From NCBI GenBank assembly GCA_963748095.1, contig CAVVIO010000026.1, positions 95,734-159,733 of the forward strand: a stretch of DNA of 64,000 nucleotides. The letters run 5' to 3'. Below the pieces are notes generated by a model. That model searched no databases and was not told the origin of the DNA. It saw only the letters and a program-made list of their open reading frames with translations. Source of the stretch: CAVVIO01 sp963748095. Its GTDB lineage: Bacteria; Bacteroidota; Bacteroidia; Bacteroidales; UBA10428. The translations under genes and the position numbers were made by a program. Of this stretch, positions 47,250 to 56,591 are shown piece after piece; within the stretch, counting starts at the first letter, position 1; each line of letters opens with the position of its first letter.

Positions 47250-47436
47250 AATTTTTTTAGAACATCTAAAAAATCTTTCATTAAATGCAGGCAAATACTG
47301 CATGGAATAGACAAAGGTAGTTATTAGCAAGATCAAAGGTAGACAAAGTATGATGTCTGAAAATGACAATAAACTGTCATTATCTGTCAGAAAAAAGAGC
47401 ATTTCCGATACTCAATAAAAACGATATCTCCTGGTT

Positions 47437-48210
47437 TCAAAAATCCCGGATTATCTCAGCAACGGTAAATGCAAATACCTCAGAAGGTTTTCCAAGGGTT
47501 TCAGGAAGAATCAAAGGTGAATTTAAGTTATTCAAATTCCACATCTCTTTAAAATATGTCTGTGGGTAAACCCGGCAATAAACAGTACCGGTATAATCAT
47601 TCATAAAATTGTAATAACCTGCCCACCAGACCCAATTAATGGTGTAAGTATTAGTTTGTGAATAATCTGTAGGGAAGAAGATAAAGCTATAATCGAAATT
47701 CTCATAGGAGACATCGGGTGACCCACTGAAAAAACAATGTACATATTTCAATGTATTTACCATGGGTTTATTTACCTCAAATGCCTGTAAATAAATATTA
47801 AGCTTGAAAAATCCGTCATAAGCAAGGCTGTCAATGGCAAACCAGTATCCAGGAATTTGGTTCATTTTCTGGTCAGTGATGGTAGGGGCATCACCACCAA
47901 CATGGCTAAGACGGAAATCCAAAACACTTTCGATATAATTTTCCCTGATCAGGTTTATATGGTAATTTCCAAAGGGTATATTTTCAAACGAATAATGCCC
48001 ATCCACATTAGTCATTTCTATTTCAGAAACTGTTTCGCTGCTAAGCTGAACCTGTACGCCGGAATTATCCTGTAAAGAATTACCATATTCATCTATTAGC
48101 GATACCTTGCCTATAATATCTCCTTTTAAGATAGGTACATCATTTTTTTTACAAGCAAAAAGGCCATATATAACTAAGAACAAAAAGATATGTAAAAGTT
48201 TAATTTTCAT
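47437..48210 (-). CDS. Lipoprotein with carboxypeptidase-regulatory-like domain
   Basis: 257 residues. Lipobox in FLVIYGLFACKKN (Cys20). Residues 30-100 are a CarboxypepD_reg-like beta-sandwich (KGDIIGKVSLIDEYGNSLQD, MTNVDGHYSFENIPFGNYHI). The C-terminal region is specific to this group. It is the last of three paralogous genes on the minus strand, probably one operon. Confidence 0.7.
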   Translation of the reverse strand: MKIKLLHIFLFLVIYGLFACKKNDVPILKGDIIGKVSLIDEYGNSLQDNSGVQVQLSSETVSEIEMTNVDGHYSFENIPFGNYHINLIRENYIESVLDFRLSHVGGDAPTITDQKMNQIPGYWFAIDSLAYDGFFKLNIYLQAFEVNKPMVNTLKYVHCFFSGSPDVSYENFDYSFIFFPTDYSQTNTYTINWVWWAGYYNFMNDYTGTVYCRVYPQTYFKEMWNLNNLNSPLILPETLGKPSEVFAFTVAEIIRDF

Positions 48211-48213
48211 TTA

Positions 48214-48972
48214 TCAAGGTGCTTTAAGTTCTATAACCTGGGAATGCTGTTGTTCATCTGCAGTAGAAAATATGGGAACTCCGTAATATTCATTAAATTC
48301 CCCGAGGTTTTCGTCAATACTGCAAACGTAAGCAATTAAATAAATGGTCTGCCCTTCATTAAACAAATGATCGCTATCACTGTTAACGATTTGTGGATTA
48401 ACACATACCATCATGAGACTGGTATTATTTTCTCTTTTAACTTCACGGGCCTGTTCGCTGTACATATAGTTTGTTGGACTAACATCCTTTTCATCACTTA
48501 TAAAAACTCTTATTTGCATTTCATTGCCATTATTATCCCAAAGTTTGTTTGTTACAATGGCCACTGAATATTCATCCATGTAAGTATATGAATTAGAATA
48601 CAATACGGTGCTTAATTCAGGCATTTGATAATCAGCTTTTTTAATCAGTCTTTTATTTTCTTTGATAGTATCTTTTCCAAAAATCCGCACTCCCCGTGCA
48701 AATTTCTTTCCGTATCCTTCTTTGTCGAATTCAATTTCATAGGTACCATTGCCTAAACCCGACAGGGTGTAATCTCCATTAGTGTCAGACAATGTTGAGG
48801 GGCTGCCGTACGGTCCATGTGCTATGACTTTTGTATTTGTTGCCTTAGATCCGTCATTCGTATATATGTAACCGGTAATCATGCCTTGGGAAAAAAGAGG
48901 TTCGGGATTTTTTTTACAGCTACAACAAAAAACAACTGCAACAAGCATTATATATATTAATCTCCAATTCAT
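48214..48972 (-). CDS. Lipoprotein with carboxypeptidase-regulatory-like domain
   Basis: 252 residues from ATG at 48972, which directly follows the stop of the previous gene. A lipobox lies in VAVVFCCSCKKN. The regulatory-like sandwich is at about 28-100 (GMITGYIYTNDGSKATNTKV, LSDTNGDYTLSGLGNGTYEI). Second member of the three-gene lipoprotein cluster; the spacing to the next gene is 3 bases. Confidence 0.7.
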   Translation of the reverse strand: MNWRLIYIMLVAVVFCCSCKKNPEPLFSQGMITGYIYTNDGSKATNTKVIAHGPYGSPSTLSDTNGDYTLSGLGNGTYEIEFDKEGYGKKFARGVRIFGKDTIKENKRLIKKADYQMPELSTVLYSNSYTYMDEYSVAIVTNKLWDNNGNEMQIRVFISDEKDVSPTNYMYSEQAREVKRENNTSLMMVCVNPQIVNSDSDHLFNEGQTIYLIAYVCSIDENLGEFNEYYGVPIFSTADEQQHSQVIELKAP

Positions 48973-48973
48973 G

Positions 48974-49753
48974 CTAGGGCATAATAAATGAAAACTCCTC
49001 TGATTCATTGCTTAGGTTCGGATATATAGTTTGGTTCTTCTCAAAGTCAAAGTAAGTATCTGTTCCGGTAATATAAACATTGTCGAATAGTAATAAAGCA
49101 AACACCCTTTTTGTAAAAAGGCATGCTCTGTAATACACTATATTGCCAGGTTCAAACGATAGGCCTTCAGTTACCGATTCATAGGATACGTATACATTAT
49201 AGTATTCATATAAGGTTAAATTTTTAGAGGCTTGTGCAGATTCAATTGCAAAGTTTTTTTCAGTAGAAAAGAAAAGACGCATCTGAAGGAGAGAAGGTTT
49301 GTACAGGCTGGAAATAGATACACTGGCATTTATCGAATCATTGACAAATTCAAAGTTTGTTATTTGCGTGGTGATGTTTTGATATATGAAAGGGGCTTTG
49401 TTACCATAATAATAATCCATAACAGTCGGATACCCGCCCAAATGTTTCACAGAAAACAATTTCATCGTACCAAAACCTTCTTTTTCGAAACTCAAATTAT
49501 AAGTTCCGTTAATTACATCTTTAATTACATATTTTCCGTTTTTGTCGGTAGTTGCATGGTATTTTCTGCCTGGTTCAGTGTAAACATTAATATCGCTGAA
49601 GTCTTCAAGTTGATTTCCATATTCATCGAAACAATAGGCATAACCAATAATATCACCTTTAAGGTATGGGTTGAATTCATTTTTTTTGGAACAGGACGAA
49701 AAAATAAACGCCACAGTGATATAAACGATGGGTAGGATTCTTAATGGATTCAT
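48974..49753 (-). CDS. Lipoprotein with carboxypeptidase-regulatory-like domain
   Basis: 259 residues. Lipobox in ITVAFIFSSCSKK (Cys about residue 21). The regulatory-like sandwich (LKGDIIGYAYCFDEYGNQLE, TTDKNGKYVIKDVINGTYNL) is close to that of the third paralogue at 47437. First gene of the cluster. Likely outer-membrane surface proteins of unknown ligand. Confidence 0.7.
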   Translation of the reverse strand: MNPLRILPIVYITVAFIFSSCSKKNEFNPYLKGDIIGYAYCFDEYGNQLEDFSDINVYTEPGRKYHATTDKNGKYVIKDVINGTYNLSFEKEGFGTMKLFSVKHLGGYPTVMDYYYGNKAPFIYQNITTQITNFEFVNDSINASVSISSLYKPSLLQMRLFFSTEKNFAIESAQASKNLTLYEYYNVYVSYESVTEGLSFEPGNIVYYRACLFTKRVFALLLFDNVYITGTDTYFDFEKNQTIYPNLSNESEEFSFIMP

Positions 49754-50076
49754 GTAATATCTTTATAGCAAAACAAATATATACAATTTAAAATCAGAAA
49801 CTTTCTTGGCTTATATGAGTTAATTCTTGGTCTTACCAGCTATTTCCGCTTCTGATTCTTTTGGCGTAATACTGCTTTATTTTGCTGAGTAACTAAAGAA
49901 AATAAATATAAGAAATATGCGGATTAAAAGCAAATTTTTTTCAAAGGTGACAAGGCAACAAATGACAGAGCGACAAAACGAAGAAAACCTTTTCTTTGTC
50001 ATTTAGCCTGGATCAGACTTCAAAGAGATCCGTTCTCAGTGTTTAGTGATGACAAGTAATATACTAACATTTAAAA
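49754..50076. other. 323-bp intergenic region
   Basis: Contains a nested dyad at about 49961-50005 (AAATGACA with TGTCATTT outside, AAGAAAA with TTTTCTT inside), possibly the transcript end of the SASA gene. No coding frame was found. Confidence 0.4.
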
Positions 50077-52665
50077 CTACTTACTCATTAAGGTCATTTT
50101 CCGGGTAGCCGTAAAACTACCGGCTTTCATCACATAAAAGTAGTGGCCGTTAGAAAGTTTACCTGGAGTGAATTCAACTGTATGTTTACCAGCACTGAAT
50201 ACGTTGCCTGCCAGTTCTGTGATCTCTTCTCCAAGCATGTTATAAACTTTCAGAGAGACATAAGTTCTGTCGGGGATCTCGAATGAGATGGTTGTTTTTC
50301 CGTTAAACGGGTTCGGATAGTTCTGTCCCAGTGTGTATTTATCCGTTGTAGTTATTCTGTTCAGTGCACTTATAGTTGTAGCTGTATCAGGGATACATAT
50401 ATTTTCTGCTTCTTCTCCTGTTCCTGTCGGGGCATCAGGATAATTTGTAATATTTATTTTATCCAGTTTCGCCCCGTCTTCGCTATAGGCAAGAACCAGG
50501 GTGTGTGTGCCTGCCGTAAGCTCATCACTTGTAAGCAGCTTCCATTGCCAGCCGTTGGTGGTTAGCGCATCAACCTTTCCAAAAGTTCCGTTATCCATTT
50601 TTACCCAGTAGGAATCGTGATCTGTACCGGGACAATCCAGGCGGGCAAAAACCGAATAATTACCTGCGATATCCAGTGTAAACGGGATATAAACAGCATC
50701 TGCACTGTCGGAGGGAGCCTGGCCGGTACTGTTCATTCCGGATCGTGCTGTAATATAGCTTCCGTTTGATGCATCGGTATCTGCTGCTATTTCCCAGTTT
50801 TCGCCAATTGTTGCGCATTCCGGCTCCAGGTAAACCGATATGGTATCCGGAGCAGGAGGAGGGGGTGTTGCCGTGTCAGGTATACAAATGTTTACAGCTT
50901 CTTCTCCCAGTCCCGATGGAGCATAGGGAGAATTGGAAATATTTATTTTATCCAGTTTCGCCCCGTCTTCACAATAGGCAATAGCAAGGCTGTGTTCGCC
51001 TGCCGTAAGTGTTGCACTGGTTAATTGTTTCCATTGCCATCCGCTTGTTGTCAATCTGTTGTGCAGTTGAAATGATTCAGTATCAATTTTTACCCAGTAT
51101 GAATCGTCATTGGTATTGGGACAATTCAGTCGGGCAAAAACCGAAAAGTTTCCGGTAGTATCCACTGTAAAGGGAAAATAAATAATCCCGGCACTGTCGG
51201 CAGGCGCCTGACTGGTACTGTTCAATCCTGCTTTTATTGTTACATAGGTTCCGTTTGATGCATCGTTATCCGGTACCATTTTCCAGTTTTCGCCAACAGT
51301 TGCACATTCCGCTTCCATGTAAAAAGATATGATGTCCGGAATATCGGGTATGCAGATGTTCACAGCTTCGTTCCCTAATCCCGACGGAGCATAGGGATAA
51401 TTGGAAATATTTATTTTATCCAGTTTCGCCCCGTCCTCGCTATAGGCAATAGCAAGGGTATGTTCTCCCGCATTGAGTGCTGCATCGGTTAGTTTTCTCC
51501 ATTGCCAACTGCTTGTGACCAATCCATTGACCATCTGAAATGACGCGGTGTCCACTTTTACCCAGTATGAGTCGTCATTGGTGTTGGGACAATTCAGTCG
51601 GGCAAAAACCGAAAAGTTTCCGGCAGAATCTACGGTAAAGGGAAAATAAATAATCCCCGCACTGTCGGCAGGCGCCTGACTTGTACTGTTCAGTCCTGCT
51701 TTTATAGTTACATAAGTTCCGTTTGATGCCCCTGAATAAGGCACTATATCCCAGTCATTGCCAATGGCAGCACATTCCGGTTCGAGGTAAATTGATTCGG
51801 TTCCTCGGCCATAGGTTACCGTATCACCCATTAAGGAAAGCATTTTCAAAGCATACCGTCTTCCAATCTCTCTGTATCCTGCCGAATTGAAATGCACATG
51901 GTCCGATGCGGCTGTACAACCGCTCGAAGAAATAACATACGAATTGGGTAGCGTATCAGGCAGGGTTGCTATGATTTCATTCATGCTGGCACAAATACCT
52001 CCCTGGTCGGCATTCACAACTTCACCGGCAAGCAATGGTACTGAGTCTGCATTAAGGCTTAGGTCGGTTATCATGTCATTATATATCTTTTTAACTTTTG
52101 AAGGCCACTCCTTATCATTGGTGTTCGATTCTCCCTGGTGTAATAATATTCCTTTGATAACACCATCCTGTTGCGCCTGTTGCGCCAGATCAATCAGGTA
52201 TTGGTATGGATTTCCGTCATACTCATTTATTATATTTATCAGCCAGTCTTCTTTAACCGTAGAAACATAATCCTGGTAAGTGTCTTTGTCGAAAAGTTCA
52301 ATTTTACAACCGGCAACCGAGACATTGATAACTCCTACCCGGATACTGTCGGGCAGGTTTGCCGCCATCATTCTGCCAAAATAATCGGCAGGGGAAAGTC
52401 CGTTCCAGCAGCGGCATAAAGGAGGAACAGCATTGTACCACGATCCCTTATTCCTTCCCAGGTTTGAACAATCAACACCTTCCATCACCCGGAAACGGTT
52501 ATTTACAGTCTCATCCTGATATTCAATTGCTCCCTGCCCTTCCATGTTCGACTGTCCGAAACACAGGTAAATGTAGAAATTCGGATCCTGTGAAAAAACG
52601 GTTGTATTTACTGTGAGCAATCCTGTCAATAAGAATAATCCTGCAAGTATATTTTGTCTCCTCAT
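50077..52665 (-). CDS. SASA-family carbohydrate esterase with three repeated modules and T9SS domain
   Basis: 862 residues. Signal peptide to about 25 (LTVNTTVFSQ). The SGNH/SASA esterase domain (about 28-280) has LCFGQSNMEGQG (nucleophile Ser), GVINVSVAGCKIELF, LLHQGESNTND and the C-terminal Asp/His in SDHVHFNSAGY. Three copies of a 150-160 residue beta-sandwich module follow (GNDWDIVPYSGASNGTYVTI, GENWKMVPDNDASNGTYVTI, GENWEIAADTDASNGSYITA), probably carbohydrate-binding. The C-terminus (LGQNYPNPFNGKTTISFEIP) is a FlgD-like T9SS sorting domain. The enzyme likely removes acetyl groups from polysaccharides outside the cell. Confidence 0.88.
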   Translation of the reverse strand: MRRQNILAGLFLLTGLLTVNTTVFSQDPNFYIYLCFGQSNMEGQGAIEYQDETVNNRFRVMEGVDCSNLGRNKGSWYNAVPPLCRCWNGLSPADYFGRMMAANLPDSIRVGVINVSVAGCKIELFDKDTYQDYVSTVKEDWLINIINEYDGNPYQYLIDLAQQAQQDGVIKGILLHQGESNTNDKEWPSKVKKIYNDMITDLSLNADSVPLLAGEVVNADQGGICASMNEIIATLPDTLPNSYVISSSGCTAASDHVHFNSAGYREIGRRYALKMLSLMGDTVTYGRGTESIYLEPECAAIGNDWDIVPYSGASNGTYVTIKAGLNSTSQAPADSAGIIYFPFTVDSAGNFSVFARLNCPNTNDDSYWVKVDTASFQMVNGLVTSSWQWRKLTDAALNAGEHTLAIAYSEDGAKLDKINISNYPYAPSGLGNEAVNICIPDIPDIISFYMEAECATVGENWKMVPDNDASNGTYVTIKAGLNSTSQAPADSAGIIYFPFTVDTTGNFSVFARLNCPNTNDDSYWVKIDTESFQLHNRLTTSGWQWKQLTSATLTAGEHSLAIAYCEDGAKLDKINISNSPYAPSGLGEEAVNICIPDTATPPPPAPDTISVYLEPECATIGENWEIAADTDASNGSYITARSGMNSTGQAPSDSADAVYIPFTLDIAGNYSVFARLDCPGTDHDSYWVKMDNGTFGKVDALTTNGWQWKLLTSDELTAGTHTLVLAYSEDGAKLDKINITNYPDAPTGTGEEAENICIPDTATTISALNRITTTDKYTLGQNYPNPFNGKTTISFEIPDRTYVSLKVYNMLGEEITELAGNVFSAGKHTVEFTPGKLSNGHYFYVMKAGSFTATRKMTLMSK
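50395..51795 (-). repeat. Three coding repeats in the esterase gene
   Basis: The landmark GTTTGATGC occurs at 51721, 51253 and 50764, giving periods of 468 and 489 bp. Units one and two are nearly identical; the third is more diverged. Confidence 0.7.
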
Positions 52666-53132
52666 AAGGTTTATTGTGAAATCAATTTGTATTATAATTC
52701 CATTTTAGTTAATAACGGAGTAATTATGAATGTATTTGTTTACGTTTGGGTTTGATGACAATCTTTCCTTTTTGTTTGTATTTATGGATGTACAAAATAG
52801 TAAAAATTTCTATTATTCTTTATGAGATGACTGAAGAATGTAGCTAATGAAAGTTACAAGTCTATTTATATGCATTTTGAAGTGATGGATCGTGCCTGCA
52901 ATATATCTTCCCGGAATGCTTTGCACAATACAATAAGGTTAGCAAATGAAAGCTTGCAACAGTGTGAGAGGGAAGATAAGCAGATGATTGATATTGACAA
53001 AAAAACTGTTAGGGTCCACGTGATACCTCGAAATGATTTTTAGTATTTTAATTCCCGACTCGAAGGGAGACAATTAATGGTAGTTCATCAGATAGCTTTG
53101 AGGGGGAAATTATTTTAAAAAACAAACTAATT
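52666..53132. other. 467-bp intergenic region
   Basis: Spacer between porD and the esterase gene, both on the minus strand. No coding frame and no strong fold recognised. Confidence 0.4.
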
Positions 53133-54038
53133 TCATTTCATAATCTTCTCATACTTGCTTTTATTGGAAGGATCGATCTCAATGAGTAACTGTAATACTC
53201 TTGATTTTTCATCCTGTGGCGACTGGGAAAAGACATTTACAAATTCATCTGATTTGGCATCGAATATTACCTGCAAAAATTGCATGTATGGATCCGGCTT
53301 TTCCCGTTTTATTTTTTGCAAAAGTTTCAGGTCTTCAACCATATCCGCCCTGGCGATAGCTGTCTGCGCATCCATCCTGTCAAGACCCAGGCGGTGGTAT
53401 TTATAAATAAATTCCCTTACCGGGGCATAATCTTCATTCAGTATATTTTCCACCAGCCAGTAACGGTTACGGCGGGTACGGCTGTCGGATGCACGCCATC
53501 CGCTTTCGGAAGCATTTTGTGCATTGGTAACAATTTTTTCAGCCTTATGAAAATACTCTGTGCCACCTTCCAGCGAATAAGAATCATAATCGAGTCCCAG
53601 GATGATATAAGCATAATATGCCAGAATGGAGGTAAGACCCGATTGATACGAATTTTCATTAAAATCAAGGGGCTGGAATTCCTGGTACCTTATGTCAAGG
53701 TCGTTGTCGATATAATTGAATAAAACTGAATTGTAGGATGAATTAAATACCGGTCTTCTTGATTGTATTTGGAGTGTGCCCTTGTATTCATCGGTGCCGA
53801 TCTTTTCCTTGAGGTTGAAAAGCATATTGCATTCGATCCGCTCCTCATTCTCGAACACATTGCTGGTCCATGGGCGGTTGTTCATAAACTCGTAAATAGC
53901 CTTTTGCAGGGTTTGGAAAACCTGTTTATTGGTTCCGGGGATCTGGTTGGAAACAATGGATACATTACAGATCAGTTCCTGGGAGTTTCCAGCAAATGTT
54001 AAAAAAAGAAATGTTGTAATAATGAAAATTTTCTTCAT
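53133..54038 (-). CDS. porD: Type IX secretion protein PorD (DUF4835)
   Basis: 301 residues with signal peptide MKKIFIITTFLFLTFAGNSQ. Family marks are ELICNVSIVSNQIPGTNKQV, FMNNRPWTSNVFENEERIEC, GLTSILAYYAYIILGLDYDS and RNRYWLVENILNEDYAPVRE. DUF4835 proteins are named PorD in T9SS, where they belong to the periplasmic accessory set. Location after coaBC in the bamD-rpoZ-coaBC-porD block is typical of Bacteroidota. It fits the T9SS substrates found elsewhere in the window. Confidence 0.88.
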   Translation of the reverse strand: MKKIFIITTFLFLTFAGNSQELICNVSIVSNQIPGTNKQVFQTLQKAIYEFMNNRPWTSNVFENEERIECNMLFNLKEKIGTDEYKGTLQIQSRRPVFNSSYNSVLFNYIDNDLDIRYQEFQPLDFNENSYQSGLTSILAYYAYIILGLDYDSYSLEGGTEYFHKAEKIVTNAQNASESGWRASDSRTRRNRYWLVENILNEDYAPVREFIYKYHRLGLDRMDAQTAIARADMVEDLKLLQKIKREKPDPYMQFLQVIFDAKSDEFVNVFSQSPQDEKSRVLQLLIEIDPSNKSKYEKIMK

Positions 54039-54047
54039 AATGATCGG

Positions 54048-55265
54048 TTATAAAATACCTGCAAGTTCCCTGATGATATCCAGTGCAACAAGTTTTTTAG
54101 ACTTTAACTCAAAATTAGATAATTTATTGTTTTTATCCAGAATGGAAATCCTGTTAGTATCATAACCAAAACCAGCTCCCTTATCGTTCAGGGAATTGAG
54201 TACAATGAGATCAAAATTTTTATTCCGAAGCTTTTGCTGTGCATTTTCTTTTTCATTCTCTGTTTCGAGCGCAAACCCGATCAGGAACTGGCCTTTTTGT
54301 TTCATTTTGCCCAGTTCCATTGCTATGTCAGGCGTTGTCTCCAACTCCAGTATAAATTCTTTCTTTGAACTTTTTATTTTCTGCGGATTATAATTTTTAG
54401 GACGGTAGTCGGCAACAGCCGCTGATAATATTGCGCCGTCAGCTTTGGGGAATTCTTTCAGACAGCACTCATACATCTCATTAGCCGAGGAAACCTTTAT
54501 TACAGTTACATTCTTATTCTCTATTACCTGGGATGTGGGTCCTGAAACCAGTGTTATCAGCGCACCAAGATCGGCCAATGCCTCAGTAAGGGCGTATCCC
54601 ATTTTCCCGGATGAATGATTCCCAATAAACCTGACCGGATCGATAGCTTCATATGTAGGTCCGGCGGTGAGTAAAACCCTTTTACCTTTTAGTTTTTTTT
54701 TTAGATCAGAATTAAAAGATTCTTTTGAGAAGAAGGCAGAAAGTACGTCAATAATATTTTCAGGTTCCTCCATTCGTCCTTGTCCATATAATCCGCTTGC
54801 CAGTTCACCGGTGGAAGCTTTTATAACCGTCGCACCTCTTTTTTCAAGGATAGAAATATTTTCAAGTGTAGAGGGATGTTTATACATATCCATATCCATT
54901 GCAGGAGCAATAAATATGGGGCAACGAGCCGATAAATAAGTAGTAAGTAACAGGTTGTCGGCTACTCCGTGTGCCATTTTTGCCATGGTATTGGCGGTAG
55001 CTGGTGCAACGACAAATGCATCGGCCCATATTCCCAGGTCAACATGACTGTTCCAATTGCCGTTCTCGGGATCAAAAAAATCAGTAAAAACAGGATTATT
55101 CGAAAGGGTTGCCAGGGTAAGCGGGGTAATAAATTCTTTTGCCAGGGTTGTCATCAATATTCGCACTTCGGCTCCTTCTTTCACAAGTAACCTGACAAGT
55201 ATAGCAGCCTTGTAAGCTGCTATACTTCCTGTAATCCCCAGTATTATTTTTTTGCCTTTCAGCAT
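54048..55265 (-). CDS. coaBC: Bifunctional phosphopantothenoylcysteine decarboxylase/phosphopantothenate-cysteine ligase
   Basis: 405 residues, full length. The N-terminal flavoprotein half has ILGITGSIAAYKAAILVRLL, the FVVAPATANTMAKMAHGVAD region and APAMDMDMYKHPSTLENI with the active-site His. The C-terminal ligase half has LLTAGPTYEAIDPVRFIGNH and SSGKMGYALTEALADLG. It makes 4-phosphopantetheine precursors in coenzyme A synthesis. It lies between rpoZ and porD with short gaps, as one operon. Confidence 0.97.
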   Translation of the reverse strand: MLKGKKIILGITGSIAAYKAAILVRLLVKEGAEVRILMTTLAKEFITPLTLATLSNNPVFTDFFDPENGNWNSHVDLGIWADAFVVAPATANTMAKMAHGVADNLLLTTYLSARCPIFIAPAMDMDMYKHPSTLENISILEKRGATVIKASTGELASGLYGQGRMEEPENIIDVLSAFFSKESFNSDLKKKLKGKRVLLTAGPTYEAIDPVRFIGNHSSGKMGYALTEALADLGALITLVSGPTSQVIENKNVTVIKVSSANEMYECCLKEFPKADGAILSAAVADYRPKNYNPQKIKSSKKEFILELETTPDIAMELGKMKQKGQFLIGFALETENEKENAQQKLRNKNFDLIVLNSLNDKGAGFGYDTNRISILDKNNKLSNFELKSKKLVALDIIRELAGIL

Positions 55266-55281
55266 GAACAGGCATTAATTG

Positions 55282-55599
55282 TTATTGTTCTGCTTTTCTC
55301 ACATAAATCTTATCTTCATCGAATTCCTCGAGTGCAATAAGAGTAGGTTTGGGAAGACGTTCGTAGAATTTTGATATTTCAATTTGTTCCCGGTTTTCAA
55401 AAACCTCTTCGAGGTTGTCGGTATAATTCGCAAATTCTTCGAGTTTACGGTTCAGCTCTTCTTTTAATTCCATGCTTATCTGATTTGCACGTTTCGAACA
55501 GATAAGTACCGATTCATAAATATTCCCGGTTTTATCTTCCAGCAAGTCCAGGTTTCTTGTAACTGTCGTTGAGGGAGCTTTTGATTTTTTATAATCCAT
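55282..55599 (-). CDS. rpoZ: RNA polymerase omega subunit, Bacteroidota Rpb6-like
   Basis: 105 residues. NIYESVLICSKRANQISMEL and FEFD-like acidic end (ALEEFDEDKIYVRKAEQ) match the Rpb6/omega family used in Bacteroidota. It stabilises the RNA polymerase beta-prime subunit. Located between bamD and coaBC, 6 bases after bamD. Confidence 0.92.
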   Translation of the reverse strand: MDYKKSKAPSTTVTRNLDLLEDKTGNIYESVLICSKRANQISMELKEELNRKLEEFANYTDNLEEVFENREQIEISKFYERLPKPTLIALEEFDEDKIYVRKAEQ

Positions 55600-55605
55600 A
55601 ATTTA

Positions 55606-56427
55606 TTATTGTTTAATAGACAAATTCGAATTCTGATTTGTATCGATATGAAGAACCTTTGCTGATTGTTCATATATTTTATCCACTTCTTTTTTGTATT
55701 TACTTTTTGGAAATTCGGCGATAAAAGAATAATATTCATCTACAGCGGACTGATACCTGTCTTTTAGTTTACTTTGCACGCTTTTACTGGCTAACAAATA
55801 ACTGGCTTTCACCAGCATATACATGATATCCTCCCTGTGCTTACTGTCAGGAAAATCACTCAGACTGTTATTCAGCGAAACAATGGCTGCTTTATAATCT
55901 TCCAGTTTATAATAAAGCCTTGAACTCATAAATGATTTTTCAACCAGTTTTTCGCGCATTTCGGTTATTAATTTTTTACAATCCTCATTTTTTTTGCTTT
56001 CGGGATATTTTATCATAAACAATTGAAACGCCTGTATGGCAAGCATGGTATTTGTCTGATCGAGGCTCGGTCGTGGCGAAGTTAGGTAATAACAATATCC
56101 GACATAATAGTCGGCTTCTTCCGCAAAATGGCTACCGCCATATGTTTGAGCAAATACCTTAAAATAATGACCGGAAAGAATATAATCTCCCTGGTGATAA
56201 TAACTCATGGCCTGAAAAAAGTAAACCGAATCGGCGCTTTTTGTACCACGAAATATCGGAGCAATCTGATCGAATATGGTGCCTGCTTTTACATAATCCT
56301 TCGTGTTGTAAAACTCAAAGGCCTTTTTATATTTAAGGTGATAATCAGTGCTTTTGAGTAATTTTTCGTAACCGCTACACGAAGAAGCCACAAGCACAAC
56401 AAGTAATAACCACTTAATTTTCTTCAT
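55606..56427 (-). CDS. bamD: Outer-membrane assembly lipoprotein BamD
   Basis: 273 residues from ATG at 56427, chosen because the lipoprotein signal MKKIKWLLLVVLVASSCSG starts there (lipobox ASSC). The body has TPR-like helical repeats (AFEFYNTKDYVKAGTIFDQI, FQAMSYYHQGDYILSGHYFK, SSRLYYKLEDYKAAIVSLNN) as in BamD. It serves in the BAM complex that inserts outer-membrane barrels. First gene of the operon with rpoZ and coaBC. Confidence 0.93.
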   Translation of the reverse strand: MKKIKWLLLVVLVASSCSGYEKLLKSTDYHLKYKKAFEFYNTKDYVKAGTIFDQIAPIFRGTKSADSVYFFQAMSYYHQGDYILSGHYFKVFAQTYGGSHFAEEADYYVGYCYYLTSPRPSLDQTNTMLAIQAFQLFMIKYPESKKNEDCKKLITEMREKLVEKSFMSSRLYYKLEDYKAAIVSLNNSLSDFPDSKHREDIMYMLVKASYLLASKSVQSKLKDRYQSAVDEYYSFIAEFPKSKYKKEVDKIYEQSAKVLHIDTNQNSNLSIKQ

Positions 56428-56443
56428 ATACTTAAAAATCATG

Positions 56444-56451
56444 CAAAGATA
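56444..56451 (-). promoter_or_regulatory. -7 box of bamD operon
   Basis: On the minus strand TATCTTTG matches TAnnTTTG exactly, 16 bases upstream of the bamD ATG. Confidence 0.6.
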
Positions 56452-56524
56452 CAATTAATTCATAAAATAAAAAGATTGTAACAAGTAAACTTTCCCTAAA
56501 AACGGACATAAGTAAAAAATATTT

Positions 56525-56557
56525 CTTTTGGCAACAATATAAAAAGAATTACATTTG
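56525..56557 (+). promoter_or_regulatory. Promoter of the alpha-oxoamine synthase gene
   Basis: A TTTTGG at 56526-56531 and TACATTTG at 56550-56557 form a -33/-7 pair with about 19 bp spacing. It lies 34 bases before the GTG start at 56592. Confidence 0.6.
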
Positions 56558-56591
56558 CACCCATTATTTAACTAAATTAAATTCAAGAATC

